A stretch of DNA of 64,000 nt from Bacteroidota bacterium (GTDB lineage: Bacteria; Bacteroidota; Bacteroidia; Chitinophagales; Chitinophagaceae): NCBI GenBank assembly GCA_013289015.1, contig JABDAV010000002.1, positions 1 through 64,000 of the forward strand. Direction: 5' to 3'. Shown here piece after piece: positions 1-7,918 of the stretch (positions are counted from its first letter, which is position 1; every line of letters starts with the position of its first letter). Position numbers and translations under genes: made by a program. Below the pieces are notes generated by a model. The model did no database searches, was not told the origin of the DNA, and was given only the letters and a program-made list of their open reading frames with translations.

Positions 1-328
1 TAAGATTGGAAAAACCAAGCAGCGTTACATGCGTAGTAAAGTCGAGATAAAAACCAATAGCAATGCCGAGGATGCTTAAAACCAGATGCCAGGCAATCGC
101 CCATCGTCTTTTAATTATTTTTTGAACAATCAGTTTGTCAGGCTTATTAATGCGGTCTATATTAAGATCGAAATAATCATTTATAATATAACCGGCAGCA
201 GCAATAAGAACAGAAGAAAACACCAGCAGGGAAAAATGAAAATGATTAAGGTTCGGCTTTCTGTATCCGGCGGTCAGCAAAGGGTAGATAACACAATACA
301 TGAAAAGAAATTGTGTTATGGCTATAAA
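1..328 (-). pseudogene. UbiA prenyltransferase, N-terminal part, inverted
   Basis: Read on the minus strand, this stretch encodes the N-terminal part of a UbiA-family membrane prenyltransferase, running from about 328 down to the window edge. The sequence shows FIAITQFLF near the start and the first aspartate motif NDYFDLNIDRINKPDK, which binds the isoprenoid diphosphate through magnesium. The second aspartate motif of the same family lies on the opposite strand immediately to the right. The two pieces therefore look like one gene split by an inversion with its right junction at about 323-329. The extreme N-terminus and the middle of the protein are not in the window. Family assignment is firm. 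The exact substrate (menaquinone precursor, geranylgeranylglyceryl phosphate or other) cannot be read from this fragment. Confidence 0.75.
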
Positions 329-656
329 AGACATGGAAGATATTGAAGGCGATCGCAGGTATGGTTGCAAAACCATGCCTATTGTGTGGGGTATTAATGC
401 ATCCAAAATTTATGTAGCTACGTGGATGACGATGCTTATTCTTGCTTTGGGATTGATGGCAATATACATGTTGCAACTGCACTGGTGGATCGCGATTACT
501 TATTCTGTCATCTTAATCTTACTTCCTTCAATCATAGTATTTCAAAAGCTTTTTACTGCGCAAACGCCGAAAGATTTTCATACACTCAGCACGATAGTAA
601 AACTGGTGATGTTCACCGGTATTCTCTCCATGATATTTTTTCGCTATTACAGTTAA
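324..656 (+). pseudogene. UbiA prenyltransferase, C-terminal part
   Basis: The plus strand carries the C-terminal third of a UbiA-type prenyltransferase. It begins at IKDMEDIEGDRRYGCKTMPI, which holds the second aspartate-rich motif (D..D...D) of the active site, and continues with two or three hydrophobic membrane segments to the stop at 656. The open frame reaches back to 300, but those codons are the reverse complement of the N-terminal coding region and are not part of the protein. As the DNA stands, no intact prenyltransferase can be made from this locus unless the segment is flipped back. The next gene, maf, starts 4 bases after the stop, consistent with an original co-directional pair. 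Confidence 0.75.
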
Positions 657-659
657 ATC

Positions 660-1229
660 ATGCAAAAAATTATTCTTGCTTCACAATCGCCGCGCAGAAA
701 ACAATTGCTTCAATGGGCTGAAATAGATTTTATAGCAGAAACAAGCGATGCAGATGAAAGTTTTCCTACAAACATGCCGGTTGAGGAAGTTCCGGTTTTT
801 ATTGCACGAAAGAAAGCAAAAGCTATTCAGCAAAAACATAATGATAGCCCTGTAATTATTGCAGCAGATACCATTGTTGTGTTAGATAATGTAGTAATAA
901 ATAAACCCATTGACCGTAATGATGCAGTAAACATTCTCAGGTCTTTATCAGGTAAAATACACAGGGTAATTACCGGTGTTGTTTTATTAAAAGATAAAGA
1001 AGAAATAAGCTTTGCTGATGTTACGCTGGTAACTTTTCATGAACTTACCGATAACCAGGTATTTTTTTATGTTGATAAATATAAACCCTACGATAAAGCC
1101 GGCGCTTATGCCATACAGGAATGGATAGGTGTTGTGGGCATTCAATCAATCAATGGAGGCTTTTACAATGTGATGGGTTTGCCTGTAAGCAGGGTAGTAG
1201 CAGCATTGAATAAAATTCAGCAGGAATAA
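660..1229 (+). CDS. maf: Maf-family nucleoside triphosphate pyrophosphatase
   Basis: This is a 189-residue protein of the usual Maf length. Maf proteins hydrolyse non-canonical or excess nucleoside triphosphates (dTTP/UTP type) to monophosphates and were first linked to septum formation. The N-terminal signature SQSPRRKQLL (residues 8-17) and the central AADTIVVLD segment match the nucleotide-binding and catalytic regions, and YDKAGAYAIQEW near residue 140 is the conserved base-recognition and catalytic stretch. The ATG lies 4 bases after the broken UbiA gene, so the two were probably co-transcribed. The family is secure. Whether this member prefers dTTP/UTP or modified nucleotides is not decided by sequence reading alone. 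Confidence 0.92.
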   Translation: MQKIILASQSPRRKQLLQWAEIDFIAETSDADESFPTNMPVEEVPVFIARKKAKAIQQKHNDSPVIIAADTIVVLDNVVINKPIDRNDAVNILRSLSGKIHRVITGVVLLKDKEEISFADVTLVTFHELTDNQVFFYVDKYKPYDKAGAYAIQEWIGVVGIQSINGGFYNVMGLPVSRVVAALNKIQQE

Positions 1230-1268
1230 TTAACTGAATGCCGTAACTTGTTCATACAATTTTAAACC

Positions 1269-2537
1269 ATGAACGAACGGCTTTTGCAATTCATCTGGCA
1301 ATTCAGATACTTTGATCAATCTTCTTTACTTACCTATGATGGCCAGCCAATACAAATAATTAATCCAGGCAATTTAAACCGCGATTCAGGACCGGATTTC
1401 TCGGCTGCAAAAATAAAAATAGACGATACGCTATGGGTTGGAAACGTTGAGTTACATGTGTGTGCATCGCACTGGCACAACCATAAGCATTCAGCAGACA
1501 CCAATTACAGCAATATTATTCTGCATGTTGTTTGGGTGAATGATGAAGATATCTTCGATAACAATCACTATAAAATTCCAACGCTGGAGTTGCAATCAAG
1601 TGTAACTAAAATAATGCTCGAACGCTTCAATCATCTTATGCTTACAGCAGATGTTATACCATGCGCATTTGCACTGCCTGTACTGAATGAAGTTGCATGG
1701 CTTAGCTGGAAAGAAAAATTGATTGCAGAAAGATTGCATGAAAAATCCAGTTTAATAAAACAATGGCTGGCATTAACCAATAATAACTGGGAAGAAGTTT
1801 TCTGGATAAGCCTTTGCCGCAGCTTTGGTATGAAGGTGAATGCAGATGTGTTTGAACAAATAGCCAAAACAGTTCCGGTTATGCTGCTTGCAAAACATAA
1901 AAATCAAATCCATCAGTTGGAAGCTTTATTATTGGGACAAGCAGGCTTACTTGACGAAGCCTTCGACGATGATTACGCTACCATGCTTCAAAAAGAATAT
2001 CTGTTTCTTTCAAAAAAATACAGTCTGCATCCTGTAAATAAAAAGCCTGCTTTTTTAAGAATGCGGCCTTCCAATTTTCCAACACTTCGGTTGGTGCAGC
2101 TTGCCATGCTGGTGCATCAATCCAATCATTTATTTTCAACCATCAAATCAGCTAAAAGAGCAGCTGATATTTTCAGATGGTTTGATGTAACAGCAAATGA
2201 TTTCTGGAATTATCATTACACTTTAAAAGATGAAACGGCCCATCACCCAAAAACATTGGGAAAAGATTTTATAAAGCACATTATCATTAATACAGTTGTG
2301 CCTGTATTGTTTACTTATGGCATTGAGAAGAAGGAAGATGCTTTTAAAGAAAAGGCGCTTAATATTTTAATGGAGCTTGAGCCGGAACAAAATGCTATCA
2401 CCACTCAATGGAAAAAACGTGGCGTTACCAATCAAAATGCTTTGCACAGCCAGGCGCTTATCTTTCTTAAAAATAATTACTGCAATAAAAAACTTTGCCT
2501 CGAGTGCGCGGTTGGAGTAAAGCTGCTGAAAGAATAA
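1269..2537 (+). CDS. DUF2851 family protein
   Basis: This 422-residue cytoplasmic protein matches what I know of DUF2851, a family largely confined to Bacteroidota. The beginning shows the characteristic pattern LLQFIWQFRYFD followed by NPGNLNRDSGPDFSAAKIKI and VGNVELHVCASHWHNHKH. The dense His, Asp and Glu residues there resemble a nuclease-like metal site, but no function is established and none is claimed. The C-terminus contains CNKKLCLECAVGVKLL, with three cysteines that could hold a metal. There is no signal peptide or membrane segment. It follows maf by 39 bases on the same strand. Confidence 0.75.
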   Translation: MNERLLQFIWQFRYFDQSSLLTYDGQPIQIINPGNLNRDSGPDFSAAKIKIDDTLWVGNVELHVCASHWHNHKHSADTNYSNIILHVVWVNDEDIFDNNHYKIPTLELQSSVTKIMLERFNHLMLTADVIPCAFALPVLNEVAWLSWKEKLIAERLHEKSSLIKQWLALTNNNWEEVFWISLCRSFGMKVNADVFEQIAKTVPVMLLAKHKNQIHQLEALLLGQAGLLDEAFDDDYATMLQKEYLFLSKKYSLHPVNKKPAFLRMRPSNFPTLRLVQLAMLVHQSNHLFSTIKSAKRAADIFRWFDVTANDFWNYHYTLKDETAHHPKTLGKDFIKHIIINTVVPVLFTYGIEKKEDAFKEKALNILMELEPEQNAITTQWKKRGVTNQNALHSQALIFLKNNYCNKKLCLECAVGVKLLKE

Positions 2538-2554
2538 GAGCTATCTGCAAAATG

Positions 2555-2965
2555 CTATTCTTTCCATCCAAAATCAACATTCAATTCAATATCCGGGTGA
2601 ATGCTTTTAGCAACCGGGCAGGTTATCGCAGCACGCTCCAAAATAGTTTTTGTTTTTTCGTCAAGATTAAGATGAGCTGGAAAATTAAATTTTACATCAA
2701 TACTGCCAACGCGCCTTGGTTCTGATTTCATCTTTTTATGAATGCTCACCTCAGTTCCATCCAGCAACACATTCATATCTCTCGCCTTAATGCCCATAAT
2801 AGTAAGCATGCAACTGCCTAATGAAGTAGCCATCAAATCTGTTGGCGAAAATCTTTCTCCTTTTCCCTGGTTATCGGTTGGTGCATCTGTTTCAATTATA
2901 GTATTACTTTGCAAATGTTTTGCTTCTGTTCTTAACGCGCCTTTATAAATTATTTCAGAGGTCAT
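2555..2965 (-). CDS. OsmC family peroxiredoxin-like protein
   Basis: This 136-residue protein has the OsmC/Ohr layout. OsmC and Ohr proteins reduce organic hydroperoxides using two cysteines. Here the cysteines sit at residue 52 (in SLGSCMLTIMG) and residue 116 (in AAITCPVAKSIHP), which are the canonical positions. The N-terminal ERFSPTDLMATSLG stretch is the conserved dimer and active-site segment. It is convergent with the DUF2851 gene and divergent from the secreted-protein gene at 3005, with only 39 bases between those two starts, so both promoters must lie in or near that gap. The subfamily looks like the short OsmC-like (YhfA-type) branch rather than classical Ohr. Confidence 0.88.
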   Translation of the reverse strand: MTSEIIYKGALRTEAKHLQSNTIIETDAPTDNQGKGERFSPTDLMATSLGSCMLTIMGIKARDMNVLLDGTEVSIHKKMKSEPRRVGSIDVKFNFPAHLNLDEKTKTILERAAITCPVAKSIHPDIELNVDFGWKE

Positions 2966-3004
2966 TACACAATTTTTATTATAAATTTACGATTATCAAT
3001 TACC

Positions 3005-3832
3005 ATGTTTAGGAAGATTTTTTTGCTGTTGCTCTGCGCCGTAACTCTCAGTAACGCTTTTTCACAACAAACAAATACGTCTGCAAATGTACCCAGTGAA
3101 AAAGATAAAAAGAAGGAAGAGCGCAAACAACATATTGATGAGCTTATACAACGTGAGGAAGATGGCGCGCTGGTCTTCAACAAACAATTCCTGTTCGGAT
3201 TTAAACTCAATACCGATGGCTGGACAGCCTTATATGAACATGGCAGGTACAAAACCATTAATCTTACTAATACCTGGGGCATTGAATTTGGCGAGCGCAA
3301 AAGCCACAAGGAAGAAAAGATAACGCCCACCGATCTCTCCACCGGCTTTCCTGTAGGCAATCCCTTTGTTTACGGAAAACAAAACAATTTTTATTACCTC
3401 AACTTTACTATCGGCCAGCAAAGGCTTATTGGCGGAAAGGGCACAAAGAATGGCGTGGCTGTCTCTGCTATTTATAGCGGTGGTTTTTCGGCAGGCCTTT
3501 TAAAACCCTACTATGTAACGATATATGATCCCAATACCGACCAAACATATGATGTAAAATATCAAGGTCCTTCAGATAGTCTTTTTCTTACCTACCCTAT
3601 TTCCTCTGCAGGCTTAACAAAAGGCATAGGAGAAACCAAATTTGTTCCCGGCCTTGTTGCACGTCTTGGTTTGCGGTTTGACTACGGCCGCTACAATGAA
3701 CTGGTTTCTGCCATTGAAATTGGCATAAGCGGAGAATTTTATACGCAGGATATGCCGATAATGGTGAACACTCCTCCCAAAAAATTCTTCTATAACTCTT
3801 ACATCGCTATCGAATTTGGCGGGCGCAAGTAA
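3005..3832 (+). CDS. Secreted outer-membrane-like protein, function unknown
   Basis: The 275-residue product starts with a clear signal peptide (a hydrophobic run FLLLLCAVTLSNAFS after MFRKI) with probable cleavage near residue 19-21. A short lysine- and glutamate-rich linker follows (about residues 28-45). The rest alternates polar and aromatic residues with glycine-rich turns, as in outer-membrane beta-barrels, and ends in FGGRK. I do not recognise a named family, although proteins of this kind are common and conserved in Bacteroidota. It stands alone between divergent OsmC and the repeat array upstream of lipA. Export is well supported; barrel topology is inference. Confidence 0.7.
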   Translation: MFRKIFLLLLCAVTLSNAFSQQTNTSANVPSEKDKKKEERKQHIDELIQREEDGALVFNKQFLFGFKLNTDGWTALYEHGRYKTINLTNTWGIEFGERKSHKEEKITPTDLSTGFPVGNPFVYGKQNNFYYLNFTIGQQRLIGGKGTKNGVAVSAIYSGGFSAGLLKPYYVTIYDPNTDQTYDVKYQGPSDSLFLTYPISSAGLTKGIGETKFVPGLVARLGLRFDYGRYNELVSAIEIGISGEFYTQDMPIMVNTPPKKFFYNSYIAIEFGGRK

Positions 3833-4157
3833 TACGCTGTAATAAGTTATTTTTGCCTGATTTTTCTTTTGGAAAAAGTAAATGTCATTTGTCTTTAATA
3901 GAAAATAAGGCAATGTTGCAAGAATAGACTTCGTTCTTATAAGAATGGAGAAGAATATCACAAGAATGTGCGACATTCTGCAAGAATGAAAGAGAATATT
4001 ATGAGAATGAGCAATAATCTTATAAGAATGACTGGGAAACTTTGTAAGAATGGGAAACAATCTTATAAGAATAATTCAAAATATTAAAAGAATGAAGTCC
4101 GGAATAGGAATATTAAGTTTGAGTTGAGAATTTATGTGAAACTTTGAAACAGAAAAC
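3833..4157. other. Gene-free stretch holding a phased repeat array
   Basis: This 325-base gap between the secreted-protein gene and lipA holds no convincing gene. Its main content is the 21-bp repeat array described separately (3920-4111). A TATTTTTG box lies at 3848-3855 and a TAAGTTTG box at 4114-4121. Both fit the Bacteroidota -7 promoter element, the second being well placed for lipA 37 bases downstream. An open frame reads through the array on the minus strand, but it has heptad-like monotony caused by the repeat and overlaps the preceding gene, so I treat it as non-coding. Confidence 0.7.
3920..4111. repeat. Helically phased AAGAAT array, 21-bp period
   Basis: Short motifs reading AAGAAT (usually AAGAATG, once GAGAAT) start at 3920, 3941, 3962, 3982, 4003, 4024, 4046, 4067 and 4088. 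The spacings are 21, 21, 20, 21, 21, 22, 21 and 21, a mean of 21.0 bp or two turns of B-DNA. Half-period echoes occur at 3951 and 3992. Weaker GAAT copies continue at 4108 and 4128. The bases between motifs are poorly conserved. Three units begin with the palindrome TCTTATAAGA (3935, 4018, 4061). The array ends just before the lipA promoter-like box. It could be a curved-DNA or multi-site protein-binding region, or a decayed minisatellite. Confidence 0.8.
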
Positions 4158-5078
4158 ATGGAGCAAATCTGCATATCACAAACTACAGAAAGGCCTAAAA
4201 TAAAAAAGCCCGATTGGTTAAGGGTAAAATTACCTATCGGAGAAAGTTATAAACATGTTCGCAATCTTGTTGATACACATAAACTACACACCATTTGCGA
4301 GAGCGGCAATTGCCCGAATATGGGTGAATGCTGGGGTGCAGGTACGGCAACTTTTATGATACTTGGAAACATTTGCACCCGCAGTTGCGGTTTTTGCGCA
4401 GTAGCAACTGGTCGCCCTGAACCTATTGATTGGGATGAACCGCAACGTGTTGCTGAAGCCATCCATTTAATGAAGGTTAAACATGCTGTTATAACCAGCG
4501 TTGACCGTGATGAACTTAAAGACGGCGGCTCAACTATTTGGTATAATACTATAAAAGCAGTTAAAGCGCTTAATCCCGATACAACTCTTGAAACGCTCAT
4601 CCCCGATTTTAAAGGCGAACACGAAAATATTGCACAAATTGCCGAAGCGGCACCAGAAGTTATCAGTCACAATATGGAAACGGTTGAACGCTTAACAAGA
4701 CAGGTGCGCATACAGGCAAAATACCGTAGAAGCCTGGAAGTACTTCGTTATTTGAAAGAACTTGGTGTGCGCACAAAGACCGGCATTATGCTCGGCCTTG
4801 GCGAAACAAAGGAAGAAGTTATCCAAACCATGAATGATTTGGCTGCTGTTAATCTTGATGTACTTACACTCGGCCAATACCTTCAGCCAACTACTAAACA
4901 TTTAAGCGTTCAGCGCTTTGTACATCCCGATGAATTTGCGGAATACCGCGAGATCGGTTACTCCCTTGGATTTGATTATGTTGAAAGCGGCCCATTGGTG
5001 CGTTCTTCTTATCACAGCGAAAAGCATGTGTTCAAAGGCTATGGCCGAAACCAGTGGCTGAATGAAAAAAGCAATTAA
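4158..5078 (+). CDS. lipA: Lipoyl synthase
   Basis: LipA inserts two sulfur atoms into octanoyl groups on lipoyl domains, completing the cofactor of pyruvate and 2-oxoglutarate dehydrogenases and the glycine cleavage system. The 306-residue protein shows both iron-sulfur sites: the auxiliary cluster cysteines C47, C52 and C58 ([12 protein letters not shown]) and the radical-SAM cysteines C73, C77 and C80 (CTRSCGFC). The C-terminal [12 protein letters not shown] carries the RSSY signature whose serine ligates the auxiliary cluster. The ATG at 4158 gives a normal length. The 5' region is unusual: a 21-bp phased repeat array ends about 50 bases upstream. No lipB is adjacent. A gcvT gene, whose partner protein needs lipoate, lies elsewhere in the window. 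Confidence 0.97.
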   Translation: MEQICISQTTERPKIKKPDWLRVKLPIGESYKHVRNLVDTHKLHTICESGNCPNMGECWGAGTATFMILGNICTRSCGFCAVATGRPEPIDWDEPQRVAEAIHLMKVKHAVITSVDRDELKDGGSTIWYNTIKAVKALNPDTTLETLIPDFKGEHENIAQIAEAAPEVISHNMETVERLTRQVRIQAKYRRSLEVLRYLKELGVRTKTGIMLGLGETKEEVIQTMNDLAAVNLDVLTLGQYLQPTTKHLSVQRFVHPDEFAEYREIGYSLGFDYVESGPLVRSSYHSEKHVFKGYGRNQWLNEKSN

Positions 5079-5122
5079 CAGAATACTTGTTTTAAAATCT
5101 TCATTTTTTATCGTCGTTTACC

Positions 5123-5130
5123 TATTTTTG
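5123..5130 (+). promoter_or_regulatory. TAnnTTTG promoter box for tRNA-Leu
   Basis: TATTTTTG here matches the Bacteroidota -7 element TAnnTTTG and ends 12 bases before the tRNA 5' end, a sensible distance for a short tRNA leader. No clear TTG -33 element is visible at the usual spacing. Confidence 0.6.
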
Positions 5131-5141
5131 CGCCCCGCTAA

Positions 5142-5223
5142 GCGGATGTGGCGAAACTGGCAGACGCACCAGACTTAGGATCTGGCGCCGCAAGGCATGT
5201 AGGTTCGATTCCTATCATCCGCA
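5142..5223 (+). tRNA. tRNA-Leu (UAG anticodon)
   Basis: The acceptor arms GCGGATG (from 5142) and CATCCGC (to 5222) pair fully, with A at 5223 as discriminator. The anticodon stem CCAGA/TCTGG encloses the loop CTTAGGA, whose middle triplet TAG at 5176-5178 reads CUA and related leucine codons. GTAGGTTCGATTCCTAT forms the T arm. A long variable arm (GCCGCAAGGCAT region) is present, as expected for a class II tRNA such as tRNA-Leu. The CCA end is not encoded. A strong terminator follows immediately, so it is likely a single-gene transcript. Confidence 0.95.
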
Positions 5224-5229
5224 CACTTC

Positions 5230-5252
5230 AACCCCCTTCAGGGGGTTTTTTT
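5230..5252 (+). terminator. Intrinsic terminator after tRNA-Leu
   Basis: AACCCCC at 5230-5236 pairs with GGGGGTT at 5241-5247 around a TTCA loop, and a run of seven T residues starts at 5246. This is a textbook Rho-independent terminator for the tRNA gene and separates it from trigger factor. Confidence 0.9.
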
Positions 5253-5294
5253 AAAATCTGTTTTTATTAAAGACATAGCTTAAACTTAAAGCAA

Positions 5295-6656
5295 ATGGCA
5301 ACAGTAACACGCGAAAATATCGGTAATCTTAACGACAAGCTGACCGTAAATCTTTCCAAAGAAGATTATATGCCTTCTTTTGAAAAGAGCCTGAAGAATT
5401 ATGCGAAAAATGCAAACATTCCCGGTTTTAGAAAAGGTATGGTTCCGGCAGGACTGGTTAAAAAAATGTACGGCCAATCTGTTTTTTCAGATGAAGTTTT
5501 ACGTACGGTTGAAAAAGAACTGAATGAATATGTTTCGAAAGAAAAGATCGACATACTTGCTCAGCCTCTACCTTTTGAAAATGACAGCCGCATGCTGGAT
5601 GTGAATAATCCCGGCGATTATGCATTTGCTTTTGAAATTGGCTTGAAACCCGAGCTGAACATTGATACTAATGAACTTAAAGGTACTTTCTATAAAATAC
5701 AGGTTACTGATGAAGTGATCGAAGACGAACTCAACCGCATTCGTTCACGCTACGGTAAAATGACAGAGCCTGAAACAGTAAGCAATGAAGAAGAAGTGCT
5801 AAATGTAAAACTTACAGAAGCCGATGCAGAAGGAAATGCTGTTGAAGGCGGCATCGTAAAAGATAATTCATTACTGGTAAAATATTTTGCACCTGCAATA
5901 CAACAGCGATTAATGGGTAAAAAGAAAGATGATACCACTTTAATTCAACTCAATAAAGGTTTTGAAGATAAAGAAAGAGATTTCGTAATGGAAGATCTTG
6001 GTTTGGATAAAGCAGATGCTGCCAACGCTGAAAAGTTTTTCAATCTTACCATAACTAAAATCGGCTTTGTAGAAAAAGCTGAGTTGAATGAAGAGCTATT
6101 CAAGTCATTATACCCGGATGGGAGTGTTACCAGCGAAGAAGCATTGCGTAATACAGTAAAAGAAGAAATTCAGAAATATTACGATAAGCAAAGCAGCAAC
6201 CAATTGCAGGATCAGTTGTATCATGAACTAGTTGACCATATGCAGGTTTCTTTTCCCGAAAACTTCTTAAAACGCTGGCTGGAACAAAGTTCCGAAGAGG
6301 CAAAAACTGCAGACGAAGCAGAAAAAGATTTACCAACCTTTTTAGGCCAATTAAAATGGACATTGATCAGCAGCAAGCTTATCAACGAAAATAATATAAC
6401 AGTGCAGCCCGAAGAGATTAAAGATTATGCACGCAGGCAAATAGCCAGTTATATGCAGGGACAAAGTTTTGGCGATATGCCCTGGCTTGATGAATATGCA
6501 AACCGAATGATGAGCGATAAAAAGTTTGTTGATGAAACCTACATGCGTCTTCAAACAGAAAAACTTTTTGATCTGCTTGAAAGCAAAACTCAAAAAACAG
6601 AAGAATCAATCACATTAGAAGAGTTTCAGCATAAACAGCAGCATCATCACCATTAA
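5295..6656 (+). CDS. tig: Trigger factor
   Basis: Trigger factor binds the ribosome exit tunnel and chaperones nascent chains. The 453-residue product has the N-terminal ribosome-binding domain with the signature NIPGFRKGMVP (about residues 41-51). A divergent middle region stands where the FKBP-type isomerase domain would be, followed by a long helical C-terminal arm. The divergent middle is common in Bacteroidota trigger factors, so isomerase activity should not be assumed. The last residues are KQQHHHH, a natural histidine-rich tail. The ATG at 5295 gives the normal start MATVTRENIGNLN. It is monocistronic in appearance, between the tRNA terminator and a 148-base gap. Identification is strong from the N-terminal domain and overall length. 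Confidence 0.92.
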   Translation: MATVTRENIGNLNDKLTVNLSKEDYMPSFEKSLKNYAKNANIPGFRKGMVPAGLVKKMYGQSVFSDEVLRTVEKELNEYVSKEKIDILAQPLPFENDSRMLDVNNPGDYAFAFEIGLKPELNIDTNELKGTFYKIQVTDEVIEDELNRIRSRYGKMTEPETVSNEEEVLNVKLTEADAEGNAVEGGIVKDNSLLVKYFAPAIQQRLMGKKKDDTTLIQLNKGFEDKERDFVMEDLGLDKADAANAEKFFNLTITKIGFVEKAELNEELFKSLYPDGSVTSEEALRNTVKEEIQKYYDKQSSNQLQDQLYHELVDHMQVSFPENFLKRWLEQSSEEAKTADEAEKDLPTFLGQLKWTLISSKLINENNITVQPEEIKDYARRQIASYMQGQSFGDMPWLDEYANRMMSDKKFVDETYMRLQTEKLFDLLESKTQKTEESITLEEFQHKQQHHHH

Positions 6657-6792
6657 GCCGGCAGGTTAAGGTTGCTTTTATTTCATCAGTAATAAATAAT
6701 TAATCAGTTGTATTGAAAGAATTTCATACAACTGATTTTGTTTTCATGAACACCTGTGGAAAATTACAGGCTTTACCTGCTTTTTATCTATC

Positions 6793-6800
6793 TAACTTTG
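6793..6800 (+). promoter_or_regulatory. TAnnTTTG promoter box close to a start codon
   Basis: TAACTTTG matches the Bacteroidota -7 element and ends only 4 bases before the ATG at 6805. Transcription starting at the usual distance would give an almost leaderless message. No clear -33 TTG is visible. Confidence 0.45.
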
Positions 6801-6804
6801 GAGT

Positions 6805-7086
6805 ATGAAAATATCACAATCACAGCTTGATAAGCTACAGCAATTACTTTCAGAAAGTGATTATACCATTCGCTATGAGCGTGGCACTTTTCAAAGCGGC
6901 TGGTGTTTGCTTGAACAAAAAAGAATGGTTGTATTAAATAAATTTCTTGATATAGAAGGAAGAATAAATACGCTGCTTGATCTTATACCCCAGATAGCTA
7001 TAGAATTTGATAAGCTTACACTCGAAAGCCAGAAATTATATTCAGAAATAACACAATCTGCACAACAGGCAGCGATGCAATTTTAA
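6805..7086 (+). CDS. Small conserved cytoplasmic protein, unknown function
   Basis: This 93-residue protein starts MKISQSQLDKLQQLL. It has no signal peptide or membrane segment. The N-terminal half contains a probable beta hairpin (YTIRYERGTFQSGWCLLEQKRMVVLN) and the C-terminal half is predicted helical (INTLLDLIPQIAIEF, then a Q/E-rich helix). I believe similar short proteins occur across Bacteroidota, often next to other housekeeping genes, but I cannot name a family. It precedes the metallo-beta-lactamase-fold hydrolase by 30 bases on the same strand, so the two probably form an operon. Confidence 0.7.
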   Translation: MKISQSQLDKLQQLLSESDYTIRYERGTFQSGWCLLEQKRMVVLNKFLDIEGRINTLLDLIPQIAIEFDKLTLESQKLYSEITQSAQQAAMQF

Positions 7087-7116
7087 TTAACTGCATTGAT
7101 GAAGTAGATTTGCTTT

Positions 7117-7893
7117 GTGCACTATCCTCCGTTAAAGATCACATTTCTTGGCACCGGCACCAGTACCGGTATTCCCATGATAGGATGCACTTGTGCAGTT
7201 TGTACATCTCCTAATAAAAAAGATAAACGTTTACGTTCAAGTGTTTTAATTGAATCGCCCACAACCACTATTGTTATTGATACAACACCTGATTTTCGTT
7301 ACCAGATGTTGCGCATTCATAATACAAAACTGGATGCGGTTTTATTTACGCATCCGCATAAAGATCACATTGCAGGCCTTGATGACGTTCGCGCTTATAA
7401 TTTCTTTCAAAAAAAACCAATGAATGTTTATGCAAATGCTTTAACAGCCGAAGCATTAAAGCATGAATTTGCTTACGTGTTTGCAGATAAAAAATATCCC
7501 GGCGTGCCGGAAATTGATTTGCATACAATTGATGAAACTGCTTTCACAATAGGCGATATACCGATACAACCATTTACAGTATGGCATCATAAAATGCCGG
7601 TATTTGGATACAGGTTTGGAAAATTTACCTATATTACCGATGCAAACAAGATCGAAGACCAGGTAAAAGAAAAGATAAAAGGTTCTGATACGATTGTATT
7701 AAATGCACTGCGTAATGAACAACATATTTCGCATTTTACATTGAATGAAGCGATTGCATTAGTGCGTGAATTACAAATTCCAAACGCATATTTTACACAT
7801 ATCAGCCACCAGTTGGGAAAGCATGATGATGTTGAGAAAACTTTACCGCCGGGCATTCATCTCGGTTACGATGGATTGCAACTGATCGTATAA
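7117..7893 (+). CDS. MBL-fold hydrolase, PhnP-like
   Basis: This 258-residue enzyme belongs to the metallo-beta-lactamase fold branch that includes PhnP (phosphoribosyl cyclic phosphodiesterase) and related phosphodiesterases. It shows the LGTGTSTGIPMIGC start, a cysteine cluster C24/C26/C29 that in PhnP-type proteins binds a structural zinc, and the two-metal motif THPHKDH (residues 78-84). Further metal ligands are likely in DTTPDF (about 55-60) and FTHISHQLG near the C-terminus. The start is a GTG at 7117; no ATG lies suitably near. There is no phn operon around it, so the physiological substrate is unknown. The fold call is secure and the PhnP-like label is moderate. Confidence 0.85.
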   Translation: MHYPPLKITFLGTGTSTGIPMIGCTCAVCTSPNKKDKRLRSSVLIESPTTTIVIDTTPDFRYQMLRIHNTKLDAVLFTHPHKDHIAGLDDVRAYNFFQKKPMNVYANALTAEALKHEFAYVFADKKYPGVPEIDLHTIDETAFTIGDIPIQPFTVWHHKMPVFGYRFGKFTYITDANKIEDQVKEKIKGSDTIVLNALRNEQHISHFTLNEAIALVRELQIPNAYFTHISHQLGKHDDVEKTLPPGIHLGYDGLQLIV

Positions 7894-7918
7894 ACTGTAT
7901 TTAAAAACCCACCCTTAT

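Noticed and set aside
3614-4060. A 148-codon minus-strand open frame over the phased array
   Set aside because: It overlaps the end of the secreted-protein gene and its residues repeat in step with the 21-bp DNA period. The frame is a by-product of the repeat rather than a gene.
3920-4111. CRISPR array
   Set aside because: The conserved part is only 6-7 bases and the whole unit 21 bases, too short for repeat plus spacer; no cas genes are present.
6640-6656. Histidine tag from a cloning vector
   Set aside because: The codons follow a natural Gln-rich end, there is no linker or vector sequence, and the downstream DNA is ordinary intergenic sequence.
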